From Cellulomonas iranensis NBRC 101100 = JCM 18110 (GTDB taxonomy: Bacteria; Actinomycetota; Actinomycetes; Actinomycetales; Cellulomonadaceae), in assembly GCF_001552375.1 (NCBI RefSeq), contig NZ_BCRB01000002.1:1-64000 (forward strand): a stretch of DNA of 64,000 nucleotides, in the 5' to 3' direction. How positions within the stretch are numbered: position 1 is the stretch's first letter; each line of letters begins with the position of its first letter. The notes beneath the pieces were generated by a model, which searched no databases, had not been told where the DNA came from, and was given only the letters and a program-made list of their open reading frames with translations. Made by a program: the position numbers and the translations under genes. Of this stretch, positions 8,301 through 19,117 are shown piece after piece.

Positions 8301-11290
8301 GACAGGCCGTGCGCGACCTTGAGCTCGTACGTGCCCGCCGCCAGGTCGGGCAGCGTCAGCGTCGCGGTCCCGTCGCCGTCGCCGTCGACCAGGGCGGTCG
8401 CCAGGCACGCGGGGTCCCAGTCGGCCGCGCAGCCCGCCTCGCTCTGGTACGACCCCGGCAGCGTGAGCAGCGGACCCTGCGCCGAGGACGTCACCTGGTG
8501 CGTGGTCGCGTCGTACACGAACGTCACCTGCTGCGGCGCGTCGCCGGCCACGGTGTACGTGACGTTGGCGCCGCCGGGTGCGCCGCCCGCGCCGTAGTTC
8601 TCGTCCCACGTGCCGCCCACGGCGACCTTGTACTCGTACGACCCCGGCGGGACCGTGAACGTCCCGGAGTAGACGACCCCGTTGGTCGACGTGAGGCGCG
8701 CCACCTCGCAGCCCGGCTGCCAGTCCCCCGGGCACCCCATCGCGGCGTTGTGGCTGCCGGGCACCGTGACGAGCGTGCCGCCCGGCGCCGGCGGCGGCTC
8801 GACGCCGTCGACGGCCACGCCGACGCTCGCGTACGTCGACGCGGCGCTGCGGTGGCCGGTCACGTCCTGGCGCACCGCGCGGTACTCGACGAGCGTGCCG
8901 GGCTCCAGGTCGCGCACGTCGTGGAACACCCGGGGCGTCGTGGTCTCGGCGGTGCCGAGCGGCGTCCACGCGTCGTCGCCGACCACGCGGTAGGCGAAGG
9001 ACGTCGTGGCGAACGCGTCGTCGTCGACGTCCGCGACCACGGGGGCCAGCCCCTCGAGCGCCGCGCCCGCGCCCGGCGCCGCCAGCGTGAGGCCGTCGTC
9101 GCCCGCCGCCACCGGGCCGTCGGCCCGCAGCACGACCGCGCCGAACGCGGGCACCGTCACGGCGACGGTCCCGGTGGCGTCGGCGGTGGTGGCGGCGCCC
9201 GGCACCGTGCCGGCGCCCGAGGTCGCGAGCAGAGGAGTGAACGTCGCACCCGGCGTCAGGCTGTCGACCGCGACGTCGGCCGGCGTCGCCGCGTTGTTGA
9301 GCGCGACGAGGTGCTCGACGCCGTCGTCGCCGACGCGCGAGAACGCGTACACCGACCCGGCGGCGTACCGCTCGACCTGCGCGCCGGAGGTCAGCGCGGG
9401 CGTCCGCGCGCGCAGCTCCGCGAGCGTCGCGATCTGCCGGTACAACGGCGTGTCCGTCGCGTACCGGTCGACCGAGCCGGCGGGCGTGCCGTCGAGCAGC
9501 GCCTGGTCCGCGTACTCGTCCACCTGGGTCGCGAACAGCGACTGCCGCGCGTCCTTGTCCTTGCCCCCGAGCGTCCCGTCGCCGACGAACCCCTGCTCGT
9601 CGCCGTAGTAGACGACCGGCTGCCCGCGCGTCAGGTACATGAGGGCGTGCGCGAGACCCGAGCGCGCCTGCGCGTCGCCCGCGTCCTTCACGGCGTACCC
9701 GATGCGACCCATGTCGTGGTTGCCGAGGAAGGTGGGCAGCGCCTGCGCGCTGCTCGTCGGCGTCGTGTACAGGTCGTCGCCCGCGAACAGGCCCTGCAGG
9801 CCCGCCGCCGAGAAGCCTCTGGCGTAGCTCGCCGCCGCGGCCTGGAACGAGAAGTCGAGCACGGCGTCCATGTCGGTCTCGCGCACGTACGGCGCGGTGA
9901 GCGCCGGGTCCGCGTCGTACACCTCGCCGAACATGAAGAAGTCCGGGTTGCCGACCGCGGCCGCGTGCTGCGCGATCGCCGTGGTGAAGACGTCCCAGAA
10001 CTCGCGGTTCACGTGCTTGACGGTGTCGATGCGGAACCCGTCGATCCCCAGGTCCACCCACGCCTCGTAGACGTCGACGAAGCCCTGCACGACGTCCGGG
10101 TGCTCGGTCATGAGGTCGTCGAGGCCGTCGAAGTCGCCGTACGTGACGGACTCCCCCGTCCACGTCGAGTTGCCGCGGTTGTGGTACAGCGTCGGGTCGT
10201 TGAGCCAGGCGGGCACCTTGGCCTGGGCGTCGGCCGGGTCGATCACCGGCGTGTACGGGAAGGACGTCGCAGGATCGAGCGCGGGGAAGTCGCCGGTGCC
10301 GGCGTACGTCGCGGGGTCGAACGGCTCGCCCGCGGCGTCGCGGTAGGGCCGGGTCGCCTGGTCGACGTACCCGTACCCGCCCTCGGCGTGGTCGATGACG
10401 TCGGCCGTGTGGTTGGTGATGATGTCGAAGTAGACCTTGATGCCGCGCGCGTGCGCGTCGGCGATCAGCGCCTCGAGCTCGGCGTTGGTGCCCAGGTGCG
10501 GGTCGATGCGCGTGAAGTCGGTGACCCAGTAGCCGTGGTACCCGGCCGACGCGTCGGCGCCCGCGCCCTGGACGGGCTTGTTGAGGAACGACGGCGTGAG
10601 CCAGATCGCCGTGGTGCCGAGCCCCTCGACGTAGTCGAGCCGCTCGCGCAGGCCCGCGAGGTCGCCGCCGTGGTAGAACCCCTTGTCGGTGGGGTCGAGG
10701 CCGGTGGTCAGCCGGTCGCCGTCGAGACCGCCGGTGTCGTTGCCGGGGTCGCCGTCGGCGAACCGGTCGGTGAGCACGAAGTAGAAGCTCTCCCCCGCAC
10801 CCGGGTCGCGCACGGGGTCCGCCACGAGGTCGGCGTCGGCGTCCGTGTAGCCCCCCGCGAGGTCCGCGACGACGACGGACGTGCGGTGCGTCGCGTCGTC
10901 GTAGGTGAACGTGAGCCGCGCGGGCCCGGCGAGCACGAGCGGCGTGTTCGCGTCGCCGCCGTCGGCGCCGTACGCCGCGTCCCACGTGCCGTCGAGCGCG
11001 ACCTTCCACTCGTGCGCGCCGCCCGGCACGTCGAACGTCGCCGAGAACCGGCCGGGGACGTCGGTCGGCGCGAGCGCGGTGCTCGCGCAGGCGGGGTCCC
11101 AGTCGGCGGCGCACCCGAGCTCGTCCTGCAGGCTGCCGACGAGCGTGACCGCGCCGGCCGCGGCGACGGCGGTCGGTGCGGGCAGCGCGACGACGGCGCC
11201 GGTCGCGGCCACGGCCCCGGCGGCGAGGAGGGCGAGCGCACGGCGTGCGGCGCGGGGGGCGAGGGGGCGTGGCAGGGCGGCGCCGACCAT
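5390..11290 (-). CDS. Secreted bifunctional alpha-amylase/pullulanase (amylopullulanase)
   Basis: This 1966-residue protein has a long signal peptide (about residues 1-45, ending near AVAAAG). An X25-type starch module (GSLQ...CAADWDPAC) follows. The first GH13 catalytic domain has DIITNH, GFRIDTVKH near 413, FGEVYDAD near 452 and FLGNHD near 525. A fibronectin-like linker leads to two more X25 modules near 840 and 940. Then comes a pullulanase N-domain/CBM48 region and a second GH13 domain of pullulanase type: YELHVRDFSVSD near 1315, DQVFNHT near 1450, GFRFDLMGHH near 1517, YGEGWNFGE near 1555, DAHDNETLFD near 1690. Both domains keep the nucleophile Asp, acid/base Glu and third Asp, so both alpha-1,4 and alpha-1,6 cleavage of starch or glycogen are predicted. 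No sorting motif is visible at the C-terminus. The ATG at 11288-11290 is preceded by AAGGAG at ideal spacing. Confidence 0.93.
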   Translation of the reverse strand: MVGAALPRPLAPRAARRALALLAAGAVAATGAVVALPAPTAVAAAGAVTLVGSLQDELGCAADWDPACASTALAPTDVPGRFSATFDVPGGAHEWKVALDGTWDAAYGADGGDANTPLVLAGPARLTFTYDDATHRTSVVVADLAGGYTDADADLVADPVRDPGAGESFYFVLTDRFADGDPGNDTGGLDGDRLTTGLDPTDKGFYHGGDLAGLRERLDYVEGLGTTAIWLTPSFLNKPVQGAGADASAGYHGYWVTDFTRIDPHLGTNAELEALIADAHARGIKVYFDIITNHTADVIDHAEGGYGYVDQATRPYRDAAGEPFDPATYAGTGDFPALDPATSFPYTPVIDPADAQAKVPAWLNDPTLYHNRGNSTWTGESVTYGDFDGLDDLMTEHPDVVQGFVDVYEAWVDLGIDGFRIDTVKHVNREFWDVFTTAIAQHAAAVGNPDFFMFGEVYDADPALTAPYVRETDMDAVLDFSFQAAAASYARGFSAAGLQGLFAGDDLYTTPTSSAQALPTFLGNHDMGRIGYAVKDAGDAQARSGLAHALMYLTRGQPVVYYGDEQGFVGDGTLGGKDKDARQSLFATQVDEYADQALLDGTPAGSVDRYATDTPLYRQIATLAELRARTPALTSGAQVERYAAGSVYAFSRVGDDGVEHLVALNNAATPADVAVDSLTPGATFTPLLATSGAGTVPGAATTADATGTVAVTVPAFGAVVLRADGPVAAGDDGLTLAAPGAGAALEGLAPVVADVDDDAFATTSFAYRVVGDDAWTPLGTAETTTPRVFHDVRDLEPGTLVEYRAVRQDVTGHRSAASTYASVGVAVDGVEPPPAPGGTLVTVPGSHNAAMGCPGDWQPGCEVARLTSTNGVVYSGTFTVPPGSYEYKVAVGGTWDENYGAGGAPGGANVTYTVAGDAPQQVTFVYDATTHQVTSSAQGPLLTLPGSYQSEAGCAADWDPACLATALVDGDGDGTATLTLPDLAAGTYELKVAHGLSWAENYGADGVRDGANVAFAAPGGRPVTFVYDLTTHVLTVQVTDPPLPGTGQAQAHWVDARTLAWPAGLVTSGTDASALRFTLHGSPEGALEVVDGHVTGGEEVALEVVAGGLTAAQVERFPALDGYVALRVPSDRATVERLLTGELLVRQADADDVAQAVTGVQVPGVLDDLYSAKAVKRTFGTTWVKGAPHLALWAPTAQDVAVLVWPADRRGALDTSREPVRTAAQRQPDGSWTVAGAKAWAGAAYLWEVTVYAPTTGKVEVNRVTDPYAVALTLNSTHGVLVDLDDARYRPRQWERTPQPVVRPVDQTIYELHVRDFSVSDTTVPAALRGTYGAFAVPRSDGRDHLRALADAGLTTVHLLPTFDIASIEEDRSAQAAPACDLAALPPDSPEQQACVTAVAGQDAFNWGYDPWHWTVPEGSYAVDAVGGARVAEFRTMVGALHADGLQVVLDQVFNHTAASGQDPKSVLDRVVPGYYHRLDATGKVETSTCCQNVATEHAMAEKMMVDSVVTWARDYKVDGFRFDLMGHHSRQTMEAVRDALDRLRPRTDGVDGRKVYLYGEGWNFGEVADDRLFEQATQGQLGGTGIGTFSDRLRDAVRGGGPFDEDPRVQGFGSGAFTDPNGAPVNGTEAEQLARVRHQADLVRLGMAGNLRSFELLTSDGTVRRGDQVDYNGQPAGYADSPEEVVTYVDAHDNETLFDNLYLKLPQDTPMADRVRMNTVSLATTTLAQTPSFWHAGADLLRSKSLDRNSYDSGDWFNVLDWSGRTNGFGRGLPPAADNEAKWPFQRPLLADPALVPTPADVAAARAASAELLELRASTRLFRLGDPDLIERKVTFPGAGPDATPGVVVMHVDDRPGWDAATRRWRTDVDARLDGLLVVVNASDEPTTQRVDALAGRRYVLSPVQAAGADPVVRTTAYDRGTGTVTVPARTVAVLVEQRAATPRPDPWRDLVCGLLGRWFPGVCR

Positions 11291-11346
11291 CGGGACTCCT
11301 TCGTCACGGCACGTCGTCGTGCCGTCGGTGGGGGGCTGTCCCGGTG

Positions 11347-11377
11347 ACCGTAACCCGTTGCAACAACTTGCAGCAAG
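11347..11377 (-). promoter_or_regulatory. Amylopullulanase promoter with MalR-type (CTTGCAG) operator
   Basis: On the minus strand a TTGCTG -35 (11371-11376) and TACGGT -10 (11347-11352) are 18 bases apart. Overlapping them are the palindromes CTTGCAGCAAG (11367-11377) and GTTGCAAC (11357-11364). The heptamer CTTGCAG is the recognition unit known for Streptomyces maltose regulators (MalR/Reg1, LacI family) at amylase and malEFG promoters. The position predicts repression without maltose-type inducers. A short hairpin (11306-11325) lies in the untranslated leader. Confidence 0.65.
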
Positions 11378-11438
11378 GGTTTCGGGCATGCCGCGCGATC
11401 CGGACGATCCGCCCGGCCCTGCGACCCGTCGGCCGCCC

Positions 11439-11711
11439 TCAGGCGTCGAGCAGCTCCAGCACCCGCGCCCCGGCGTCACCCCGCGTCGCGGTGTCGTCCA
11501 CCTCGACGACCTTGTCCCGGCTGGTCGCGCCCGTCACCAGGGCGACGTGCCGACGCCGCACGCCCAGCGCGTCCGCGAGCGCCGCGAGCGCGGCCTCGGT
11601 CGCGGCGCCGTCCACCGCGCGCGCCTGCACCGCGACGACCAGCGCGTCGCCGTACCGACCACCGACGCGCGTGCGCGACGCCCCCGGACGCACCCGGATC
11701 GCGACGCGCAC
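11439..11711 (-). CDS. DUF167 (YggU-family) protein
   Basis: This 90-residue protein has the DUF167 fold pattern: a beta strand (VAIRVRPGASRTRVGG), a middle segment with VQARAVDGAATEAALAALADALG, and a final strand with VTGATSRDKVVEVD. The RPGAS...G and the basic S/R-D-K pattern are the conserved marks of the family. Its biochemical role is unknown. It starts at GTG (11709-11711) behind a GGGAGGGG purine run and lies 14 bp downstream of mdh, so it is probably the second gene of that transcript. Family members are about 90-110 residues, so it is complete. Confidence 0.85.
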   Translation of the reverse strand: MRVAIRVRPGASRTRVGGRYGDALVVAVQARAVDGAATEAALAALADALGVRRRHVALVTGATSRDKVVEVDDTATRGDAGARVLELLDA

Positions 11712-11725
11712 GCCCCTCCCGCCGG

Positions 11726-14119
<2,394 letters not shown>

Positions 14120-14120
14120 T

Positions 14121-14135
14121 TACTCGACATCGAGA
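14121..14135. promoter_or_regulatory. Palindromic operator CTCGA-N2-TCGAG in the icd promoter
   Basis: A perfect 12-bp inverted repeat (14123-14134) sits within a 15-base stretch that reads TCTCGATGTCGAGTA on the minus strand. It lies 43 bp before the icd start and next to a TAACCT that could be the -10. Nearly the same sequence precedes sucC (24343-24354). It resembles the TCTTGAT.TCGAGA-like sites of the Streptomyces MarR-family regulator TamR, as I recall them, which controls aconitase and other TCA genes. Confidence 0.55.
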
Positions 14136-14287
14136 GATCTCGGTCCGGCGGACCACCTGCCGCCGCACAGGGTCGGCTGGCATGCTGGGCCCTGCGTCAC
14201 CCGTCCGCGCCATCGACGCCCGCCGGCCGGCCGCACCGCGGCCCGGCATCCGACGGTGACCCACACACACCGACCGACAGGACCGAC

Positions 14288-15319
14288 ATGTCGCAGCAGA
14301 AGCCCGAGCCCACCGAGGGCGCACCGGAGCCCGAGGACACCACGGCGGCCGCCGCCGGCACCACCGCGAGCAGCACGCCCGCGCCGGCCAGCCCCGCCGA
14401 CCCGGCCGAGCCGGTCGTCGCCGTGGCGGAGACGGACGACGACGCGACGGAGCTCGACGAGGGCGACGCCTACGTGCTGCCCGCCGGCTCCGTCGTGGCC
14501 GCCGGCCCCGGCCTGCTGGCGCGGCTCGGCGCCGAGGCGTTCGGCACGTTCCTGCTGGTCCTCGTCGGCCTCGGCGTCGCGCTGTACTCGGCGTTCAGCA
14601 ACACCGGCGGCGGCCTGGGCGTCGCCCTCGGCTTCGGCATCGCCGTGCTCGCCGGCATCATCGCCGTCGGCCGCGTCTCGGGCGGGCACTTCAACCCGGC
14701 CGTGACGTTCGGCGCGTGCCTCGCGGGCCGCACGTCCTTCAAGGACCTGCTCCCCTACTGGCTCGCCCAGGTCGTCGGCGGCGCGCTCGCCGCGGCGGTG
14801 CTGTTCCTCACGGTGCCCGCGGCGCTGCCGGGCCTCGTCAGCCAGGGCGCGCAGACGTCGACGCGCACGTTCTTCAGCTCGGTCGCCAACGGCTACGCCG
14901 ACCACTCGCCCCTCGCGACGCTCTCGGGCGGCCAGGCCGAGTTCAGCCTCGTGGTGGCGCTGCTCGTCGAGGCCGTCGCGACCGCCGTGTTCGTCGGCGT
15001 CATCCTCGGCGCGACCGACCGTCGCGCCAACAAGCAGCACGTCCCGTTCGCGGTCGGCCTGGCGCTCGCCGTCCTGCTGCTCGTCGCGACGCCTGTGACC
15101 AACGGCTCGCTCAACCCGGCGCGCTCGCTGGCCGCGGCGATCTTCTCCGACGGCTGGGCGCTGTCGCAGGTGTGGCTGTTCTGGGTCGCGCCGCTGCTCG
15201 GGGCCGCGATCGCCGCGCTCGTCTACCGCGCGTTCGCGGCCGAGCCGCCGGAGGACTCGCTGTTCGGCGAGGACGAGCTGTACGTCGCCGAGGAGGACGT
15301 GCTCGTCGTCGAGCGCTGA
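14288..15319 (+). CDS. MIP-family channel (aquaporin Z-like) with long acidic N-terminus
   Basis: This 343-residue protein starts with about 75 residues rich in Pro, Ala, Thr, Glu and Asp. Six membrane spans and the two half-helix NPA loops of aquaporins follow: HFNPAVTF and SLNPARSL. The residue after the second NPA is Arg, as in water-selective pores. The C-terminal tail is acidic. It should be a plasma-membrane water channel. Glycerol transport is less likely because no Asp follows the second NPA. The start ATG has AGGA six bases upstream. The disordered N-terminal extension is unusual for AqpZ (normally about 230 residues) and might be regulatory. It is transcribed away from icd. Confidence 0.9.
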   Translation: MSQQKPEPTEGAPEPEDTTAAAAGTTASSTPAPASPADPAEPVVAVAETDDDATELDEGDAYVLPAGSVVAAGPGLLARLGAEAFGTFLLVLVGLGVALYSAFSNTGGGLGVALGFGIAVLAGIIAVGRVSGGHFNPAVTFGACLAGRTSFKDLLPYWLAQVVGGALAAAVLFLTVPAALPGLVSQGAQTSTRTFFSSVANGYADHSPLATLSGGQAEFSLVVALLVEAVATAVFVGVILGATDRRANKQHVPFAVGLALAVLLLVATPVTNGSLNPARSLAAAIFSDGWALSQVWLFWVAPLLGAAIAALVYRAFAAEPPEDSLFGEDELYVAEEDVLVVER

Positions 15320-15330
15320 GCCACCACGCA

Positions 15331-15371
15331 CGAGGGCCCCGGGACGTCCGTCGGACGACCCGGGGCCCTCG
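15331..15371. terminator. Terminator between aquaporin and DUF3017 genes
   Basis: Perfect 13-bp arms (15331-15343 and 15359-15371), with further pairing of the inner GTCCG/CGGAC. It lies 11 bp after the aquaporin stop and serves both convergent genes. Confidence 0.82.
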
Positions 15372-15421
15372 TCGTCCGTCCGACGTCCGTCACGCCCGCC
15401 TCGTGGCGGCGGGGGCGCGCG

Positions 15422-15943
15422 TCAGGCGCCCGGCAGCACCGCTGCGAGCGCGACGAGGGCCGCGGCGCACCCGAGCAGGACCGTCACGTCGAGCGCCTTC
15501 GAGCGGACCACGACGGCGGCCGGGCCCGGCGACGTGCCCACGGCCCGGACCGCGCCGTAGACGACGAGCAGCGCGGCGAGCACCAGCACGCCGACGACCG
15601 CGTCCCACGCGAACGCGGCACCCACCGCACCGGCGATGCCGCCGAGCGTCCACCACAACGACCGGTTGCGCCCCGCCGCGAGCGACGCCCGTGCGATCGA
15701 CCGCGGATCGAGCGCCTGCTCCTCGGGCGGCACCGGGCGCACGTCGGGGTCCACCGGTGCCGCGGACGCGCCGGCTGCGGCGGCCGGGCGCAGACCGGGG
15801 TGCTGGTCGACCGACACGCGGGGACGACCGTCTGCCGGCGTCTCGGGCGCACCGTCGCGCTGCTCCGCACCGCCGGCGCCGGGCCGCGTCGTCCAGGTCG
15901 GTGTGCGGAGGTCCGCGCCGGGGATGCGCGCCGCGCTCGACAT
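15422..15943 (-). CDS. DUF3017 membrane protein
   Basis: This 173-residue protein has a soluble, proline-rich N-terminal half (residues 1-85). Its C-terminal half contains three hydrophobic segments (around LWWTLGGIAGAVGAAF, VVGVLVLAALLVVYGAV and LDVTVLLGCAAALVALAAVL). That arrangement, the length of the membrane part, and the position between purH and mdh match the actinobacterial DUF3017 family, whose function is unknown. The ATG (15941-15943) is preceded by AAAGGGG. In many relatives the neighbour is folD, which is absent here. Confidence 0.7.
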   Translation of the reverse strand: MSSAARIPGADLRTPTWTTRPGAGGAEQRDGAPETPADGRPRVSVDQHPGLRPAAAAGASAAPVDPDVRPVPPEEQALDPRSIARASLAAGRNRSLWWTLGGIAGAVGAAFAWDAVVGVLVLAALLVVYGAVRAVGTSPGPAAVVVRSKALDVTVLLGCAAALVALAAVLPGA

Positions 15944-16071
15944 GCGGCCCCTTTCGTCGTCCACCACCGCGGCCGGCCGGGAGGCCCCGCCGGTCGGCCC
16001 CCTGAGCGGACCCGGCGGACGTGCGCGGTGCGGATCAGCGTACCGCTGCGACGCCTCGTTACGGTGACACC

Positions 16072-17340
16072 GTGACGACCGACGCACCTGCCGCACCGTC
16101 CCCCGTCCGCGACGTCCTGGTGGTGGGCGCGGGCCTCGCGGGGCTCCGTACCGTCGCGGCGCTGCGCGAGCACGGGTACGACGGCGTCGTGCGGGTGCTC
16201 GGCGCCGAGGGCGTCGCACCGTACGACCGGCCGCCGCTGTCGAAGCACCTGCTGGACCGGACGTCACCGGCCTGGCTCGCCGACGACCTGGGCCACGACC
16301 TGCACGCGCTCGCCGACGAGGTCCACCTGGGCAGGGCGGCGCGCGGCCTGCGCCCGCTGGCCGGCGGGGGCGCCGCGGTCGGCACCGACGACGGCGAGCT
16401 CGCGGCGTCCTGCGTCGTGCTGGCGACGGGCGCCGCGGCGGTGCGCGTCGCGGGCTGGGACGGCGCCCGCACGCTGCACACGGCCGCCGACGCCGACGCG
16501 CTGCGCACCGCGCTCGGCGTGTCGCCGCGCCGGCTCGTGGTGGTCGGCGCCGGGTGGATCGGCGCCGAGGTCGCGGGTGTCACGGCCGCGGCGGGCCACG
16601 ACGTCACGGTCGTCGAGGCACGCGAGGCGCCGCTCGCGGCCGCGCTCGGTGTCGAGGTCGGCGCGCTCACGGCCCCCTGGTACGCCGCCGCCGGGGTCGA
16701 CCTGCGCACGTCGGCCGCCGTCGCGTCGCTCGACGCCGCCGGTGTGCGGCTCGCCGACGGCAGCCACCTGCCGGCGGACGTCGTGCTCGTCGCCGTCGGG
16801 GCGCGGCCCGCGACCGCGTGGCTCGACGGGGCGCTGCCGCTGCGGGACGGGGCCGTCCCCGTGGACGAGGCGTACCGCGCGCTGGGTCCCGACGGCCCGC
16901 TGCCCGGCCTGCTCGCGGTGGGCGACGTCGCGGTACGGCGCTCGGCGCGGCACGGCTGGGTGCCCGGTGGGCACTGGGACGAGGCGCTGCACGGCCCCGA
17001 CGTGCTGGTCCGCCACCTGCTCGGCCTGCCGGTCGAGGGACCGGAGCCGGTGCCCTACGTGTTCTCGACCCAGCTGGGGCACGACCTCACGATGTTCGGC
17101 CTGCCGGGCCCGGGCGACCGGACGACCGTGCTGGGCGACCCCCGCGACGGTGCGGGCTGGACCGTGCTGTGGTCGCACGACGACGCCGTCACCGGCGCCC
17201 TCGTCGTGGACCGTCCGCGCGACGTCGGCGCGGCGCGGCGCCTGTTCGCCCGCGACGGGCTGCCCCACCTCCCGCTGGGGCCCGACGCCGCGCCCGCGGC
17301 GGACCTGCGCACGCTCGTGCGCGCGACGCCCCCGGCCTGA
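16072..17340 (+). CDS. FAD-dependent ferredoxin/rubredoxin reductase-type oxidoreductase
   Basis: This 422-residue flavoprotein has an FAD Rossmann motif at the N-terminus (VVGAGLAGLRTVAAL) and YDRPPLSKHLL, which is diagnostic of the BenD/HcaD-type ferredoxin reductases. A second NAD(P) Rossmann motif (VVVGAGWIGAEVAG) lies near residue 165. A conserved LLAVGDVA with the FAD-contacting Asp follows, then a C-terminal reductase domain. It probably passes electrons from NAD(P)H to a small ferredoxin not encoded nearby, so its partner is unknown. The start is GTG at 16072-16074. No Shine-Dalgarno is present, but TACGGT at 16060-16065 ends six bases upstream, indicating a leaderless mRNA. Confidence 0.85.
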   Translation: MTTDAPAAPSPVRDVLVVGAGLAGLRTVAALREHGYDGVVRVLGAEGVAPYDRPPLSKHLLDRTSPAWLADDLGHDLHALADEVHLGRAARGLRPLAGGGAAVGTDDGELAASCVVLATGAAAVRVAGWDGARTLHTAADADALRTALGVSPRRLVVVGAGWIGAEVAGVTAAAGHDVTVVEAREAPLAAALGVEVGALTAPWYAAAGVDLRTSAAVASLDAAGVRLADGSHLPADVVLVAVGARPATAWLDGALPLRDGAVPVDEAYRALGPDGPLPGLLAVGDVAVRRSARHGWVPGGHWDEALHGPDVLVRHLLGLPVEGPEPVPYVFSTQLGHDLTMFGLPGPGDRTTVLGDPRDGAGWTVLWSHDDAVTGALVVDRPRDVGAARRLFARDGLPHLPLGPDAAPAADLRTLVRATPPA

Positions 17341-17383
17341 CGCGGGCGAGGCCCCCGCGGGCACGTCCCCCGTCGGCCCGACG

Positions 17384-17422
17384 CCGCACGGGCCCGACCG
17401 CCGTGCGGCCGGGCCCGTGCGG
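17384..17422. terminator. Bidirectional terminator between reductase and purH
   Basis: Perfect 13-bp arms (17384-17396 and 17410-17422) with a 13-base loop. It lies 8 bp beyond the purH stop and 43 bp beyond the reductase stop. Confidence 0.8.
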
Positions 17423-17430
17423 GACGCGGG

Positions 17431-19065
17431 TCAGTGCGCGAAGTGCCGCGTGCCCGTGAGGTAGAGCGTCACGCCCGCGGCCGCCGCCGCGGCGACGACC
17501 TCCTCGTCGCGCACCGAGCCGCCCGGCTGCACGACCGCGCGCACGCCCGCGTCGAGCAGCACCTGCAGCCCGTCGGCGAACGGGAAGAACGCGTCGGACG
17601 CCGCGACGGCGCCGCGCGCGCGCTCGACGTCCCCGGCGTTGGCGCGCTCGACCGCGAGCCGGCACGAGTCGACCCGGTTGACCTGCCCCATGCCGACGCC
17701 GACGGACGCACCGTCGTGCGCGAGGAGGATCGCGTTCGACTTCACGGCCCGCACGGCGCGCCACGCGAACACGAGGTCGGCCAGCGTGGCCGCGTCCGCC
17801 GCGTCCCCCGCCGCGAGCGTCCACGTGGCCGGGTCGTCGCCGGGCGCGTCGATGCGGTCGACCGACTGCACGAGCAGACCGCCGGACACCGGGCGCAGCT
17901 CGACGTGCGTCGCGGGCGGCGCGTCGACCACCAGCAGGCGGATGTTCTTCTTCTGCGTGAGCAGCGCGAGCGCGTCGTCGTCGAAGCCCGGGGCGACGAC
18001 GACCTCGGTGAACACGGGCGCGATCTGCTCGGCGGCCGCGAGCGTGACCCGCCGGTTGGTCGCGATGACGCCCCCGAACGCCGAGACCGGGTCGCACGCG
18101 TGGGCCTTGGCGTGCGCGTCGGCGACGTCGGCGCCCACGGCCACGCCGCACGGGTTGGCGTGCTTGACGACCGCGACCGTGGGCAGGTCGCCGTGGTCGT
18201 GCGCGGCCCGCCACGCCGCGTCCGCGTCGACGTAGTTGTTGTAGCTCATGGCCTTGCCGTGCAGCTGGCGCGCCTGCGCCAGCCCGGGGGTGCCCTGGTC
18301 CGCCGTGTAGAGCGCCGCCCGCTGGTGCGGGTTCTCGCCGTAGCGCAGCACGTCCGACCGCTCCCAGGTCGCGCCGACCCAGGCCGGGAAGCCGGTCGCG
18401 ACGCCGTCGACCTCGTCGGTGGTCGTCGCGACGTTGCCCATCCAGGACGCGACCGCGACGTCGTAGGTCGCGGTGTGCACGAACGCCTGCGCCGCGAGGC
18501 GCGTGCGCTCCGCGAGCGTGAACCCGCCGGCGGCGACGGCCGCGACCACGTCGTCGTAGCGCGCGGGGTCGACGACGACCGCGACGCTCGGGTGGTTCTT
18601 CGCGGCGGCGCGCACCATCGACGGCCCGCCGATGTCGATCTGCTCGACGCACGCGTCGACACCCGCACCCGACGCGACGGTCTGCGTGAACGGGTACAGG
18701 TTGACCACGACGAGCTCGAACGCGGCGACGCCCAGCTCGTCGAGCTGGGCGAGGTGCTCGGGGCGACGCGTGTCGGCGAGGATCCCGGCGTGCACGCGCG
18801 GGTGCAGGGTCTTGACGCGCCCGTCGAGGCACTCGGGGAAGCCCGTGAGGTCCTCGACGCGCGTCACCGGCACGCCCGCGGCCGCGACGGTCGCGGCCGT
18901 CGACCCCGTGGACACGAGCTCGACGCCCGCGGCGTGCAGCGCCGTCGCGAGCTCGACCAGGCCGGTCTTGTCGTAGACGGACAGCAGCGCGCGGCGCAGC
19001 GGGCGGCGCGTGGCGTCGGCGGTCGGGTCCGCGACGGGGGCGACGGGGGGCAGGTCGTGCGGCAT
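17431..19065 (-). CDS. purH: Bifunctional AICAR transformylase/IMP cyclohydrolase
   Basis: This 544-residue enzyme performs the last two steps of IMP synthesis. The N-terminal cyclohydrolase (MGS-like fold) begins [17 protein letters not shown] and contains STGSTAATV and [15 protein letters not shown]. The C-terminal formyl-transfer domain has NPHQRAALY, the catalytic [11 protein letters not shown] segment, [10 protein letters not shown], and [10 protein letters not shown]. The length is normal for the family. The ATG (19063-19065) has AGGAAGG eight bases upstream, and that site is inside the expression platform of a ZTP riboswitch. purN lies directly upstream, but the riboswitch and its own -10 box give purH a separate controlled transcript. 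Confidence 0.97.
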   Translation of the reverse strand: MPHDLPPVAPVADPTADATRRPLRRALLSVYDKTGLVELATALHAAGVELVSTGSTAATVAAAGVPVTRVEDLTGFPECLDGRVKTLHPRVHAGILADTRRPEHLAQLDELGVAAFELVVVNLYPFTQTVASGAGVDACVEQIDIGGPSMVRAAAKNHPSVAVVVDPARYDDVVAAVAAGGFTLAERTRLAAQAFVHTATYDVAVASWMGNVATTTDEVDGVATGFPAWVGATWERSDVLRYGENPHQRAALYTADQGTPGLAQARQLHGKAMSYNNYVDADAAWRAAHDHGDLPTVAVVKHANPCGVAVGADVADAHAKAHACDPVSAFGGVIATNRRVTLAAAEQIAPVFTEVVVAPGFDDDALALLTQKKNIRLLVVDAPPATHVELRPVSGGLLVQSVDRIDAPGDDPATWTLAAGDAADAATLADLVFAWRAVRAVKSNAILLAHDGASVGVGMGQVNRVDSCRLAVERANAGDVERARGAVAASDAFFPFADGLQVLLDAGVRAVVQPGGSVRDEEVVAAAAAAGVTLYLTGTRHFAH

Positions 19066-19117
19066 GGGTGGCACCTTCCTGGGTCGGGCGGCGGTCCGGC
19101 AGGACCTTCGACGAACC

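Noticed and set aside
5735-11347. An 1870-codon plus-strand frame opposite the amylopullulanase
   Set aside because: Composition is that of reversed GC-rich codons (Arg, Val, Gly, His, Asp), with no motif and no start context. The opposite strand encodes clear GH13 domains.
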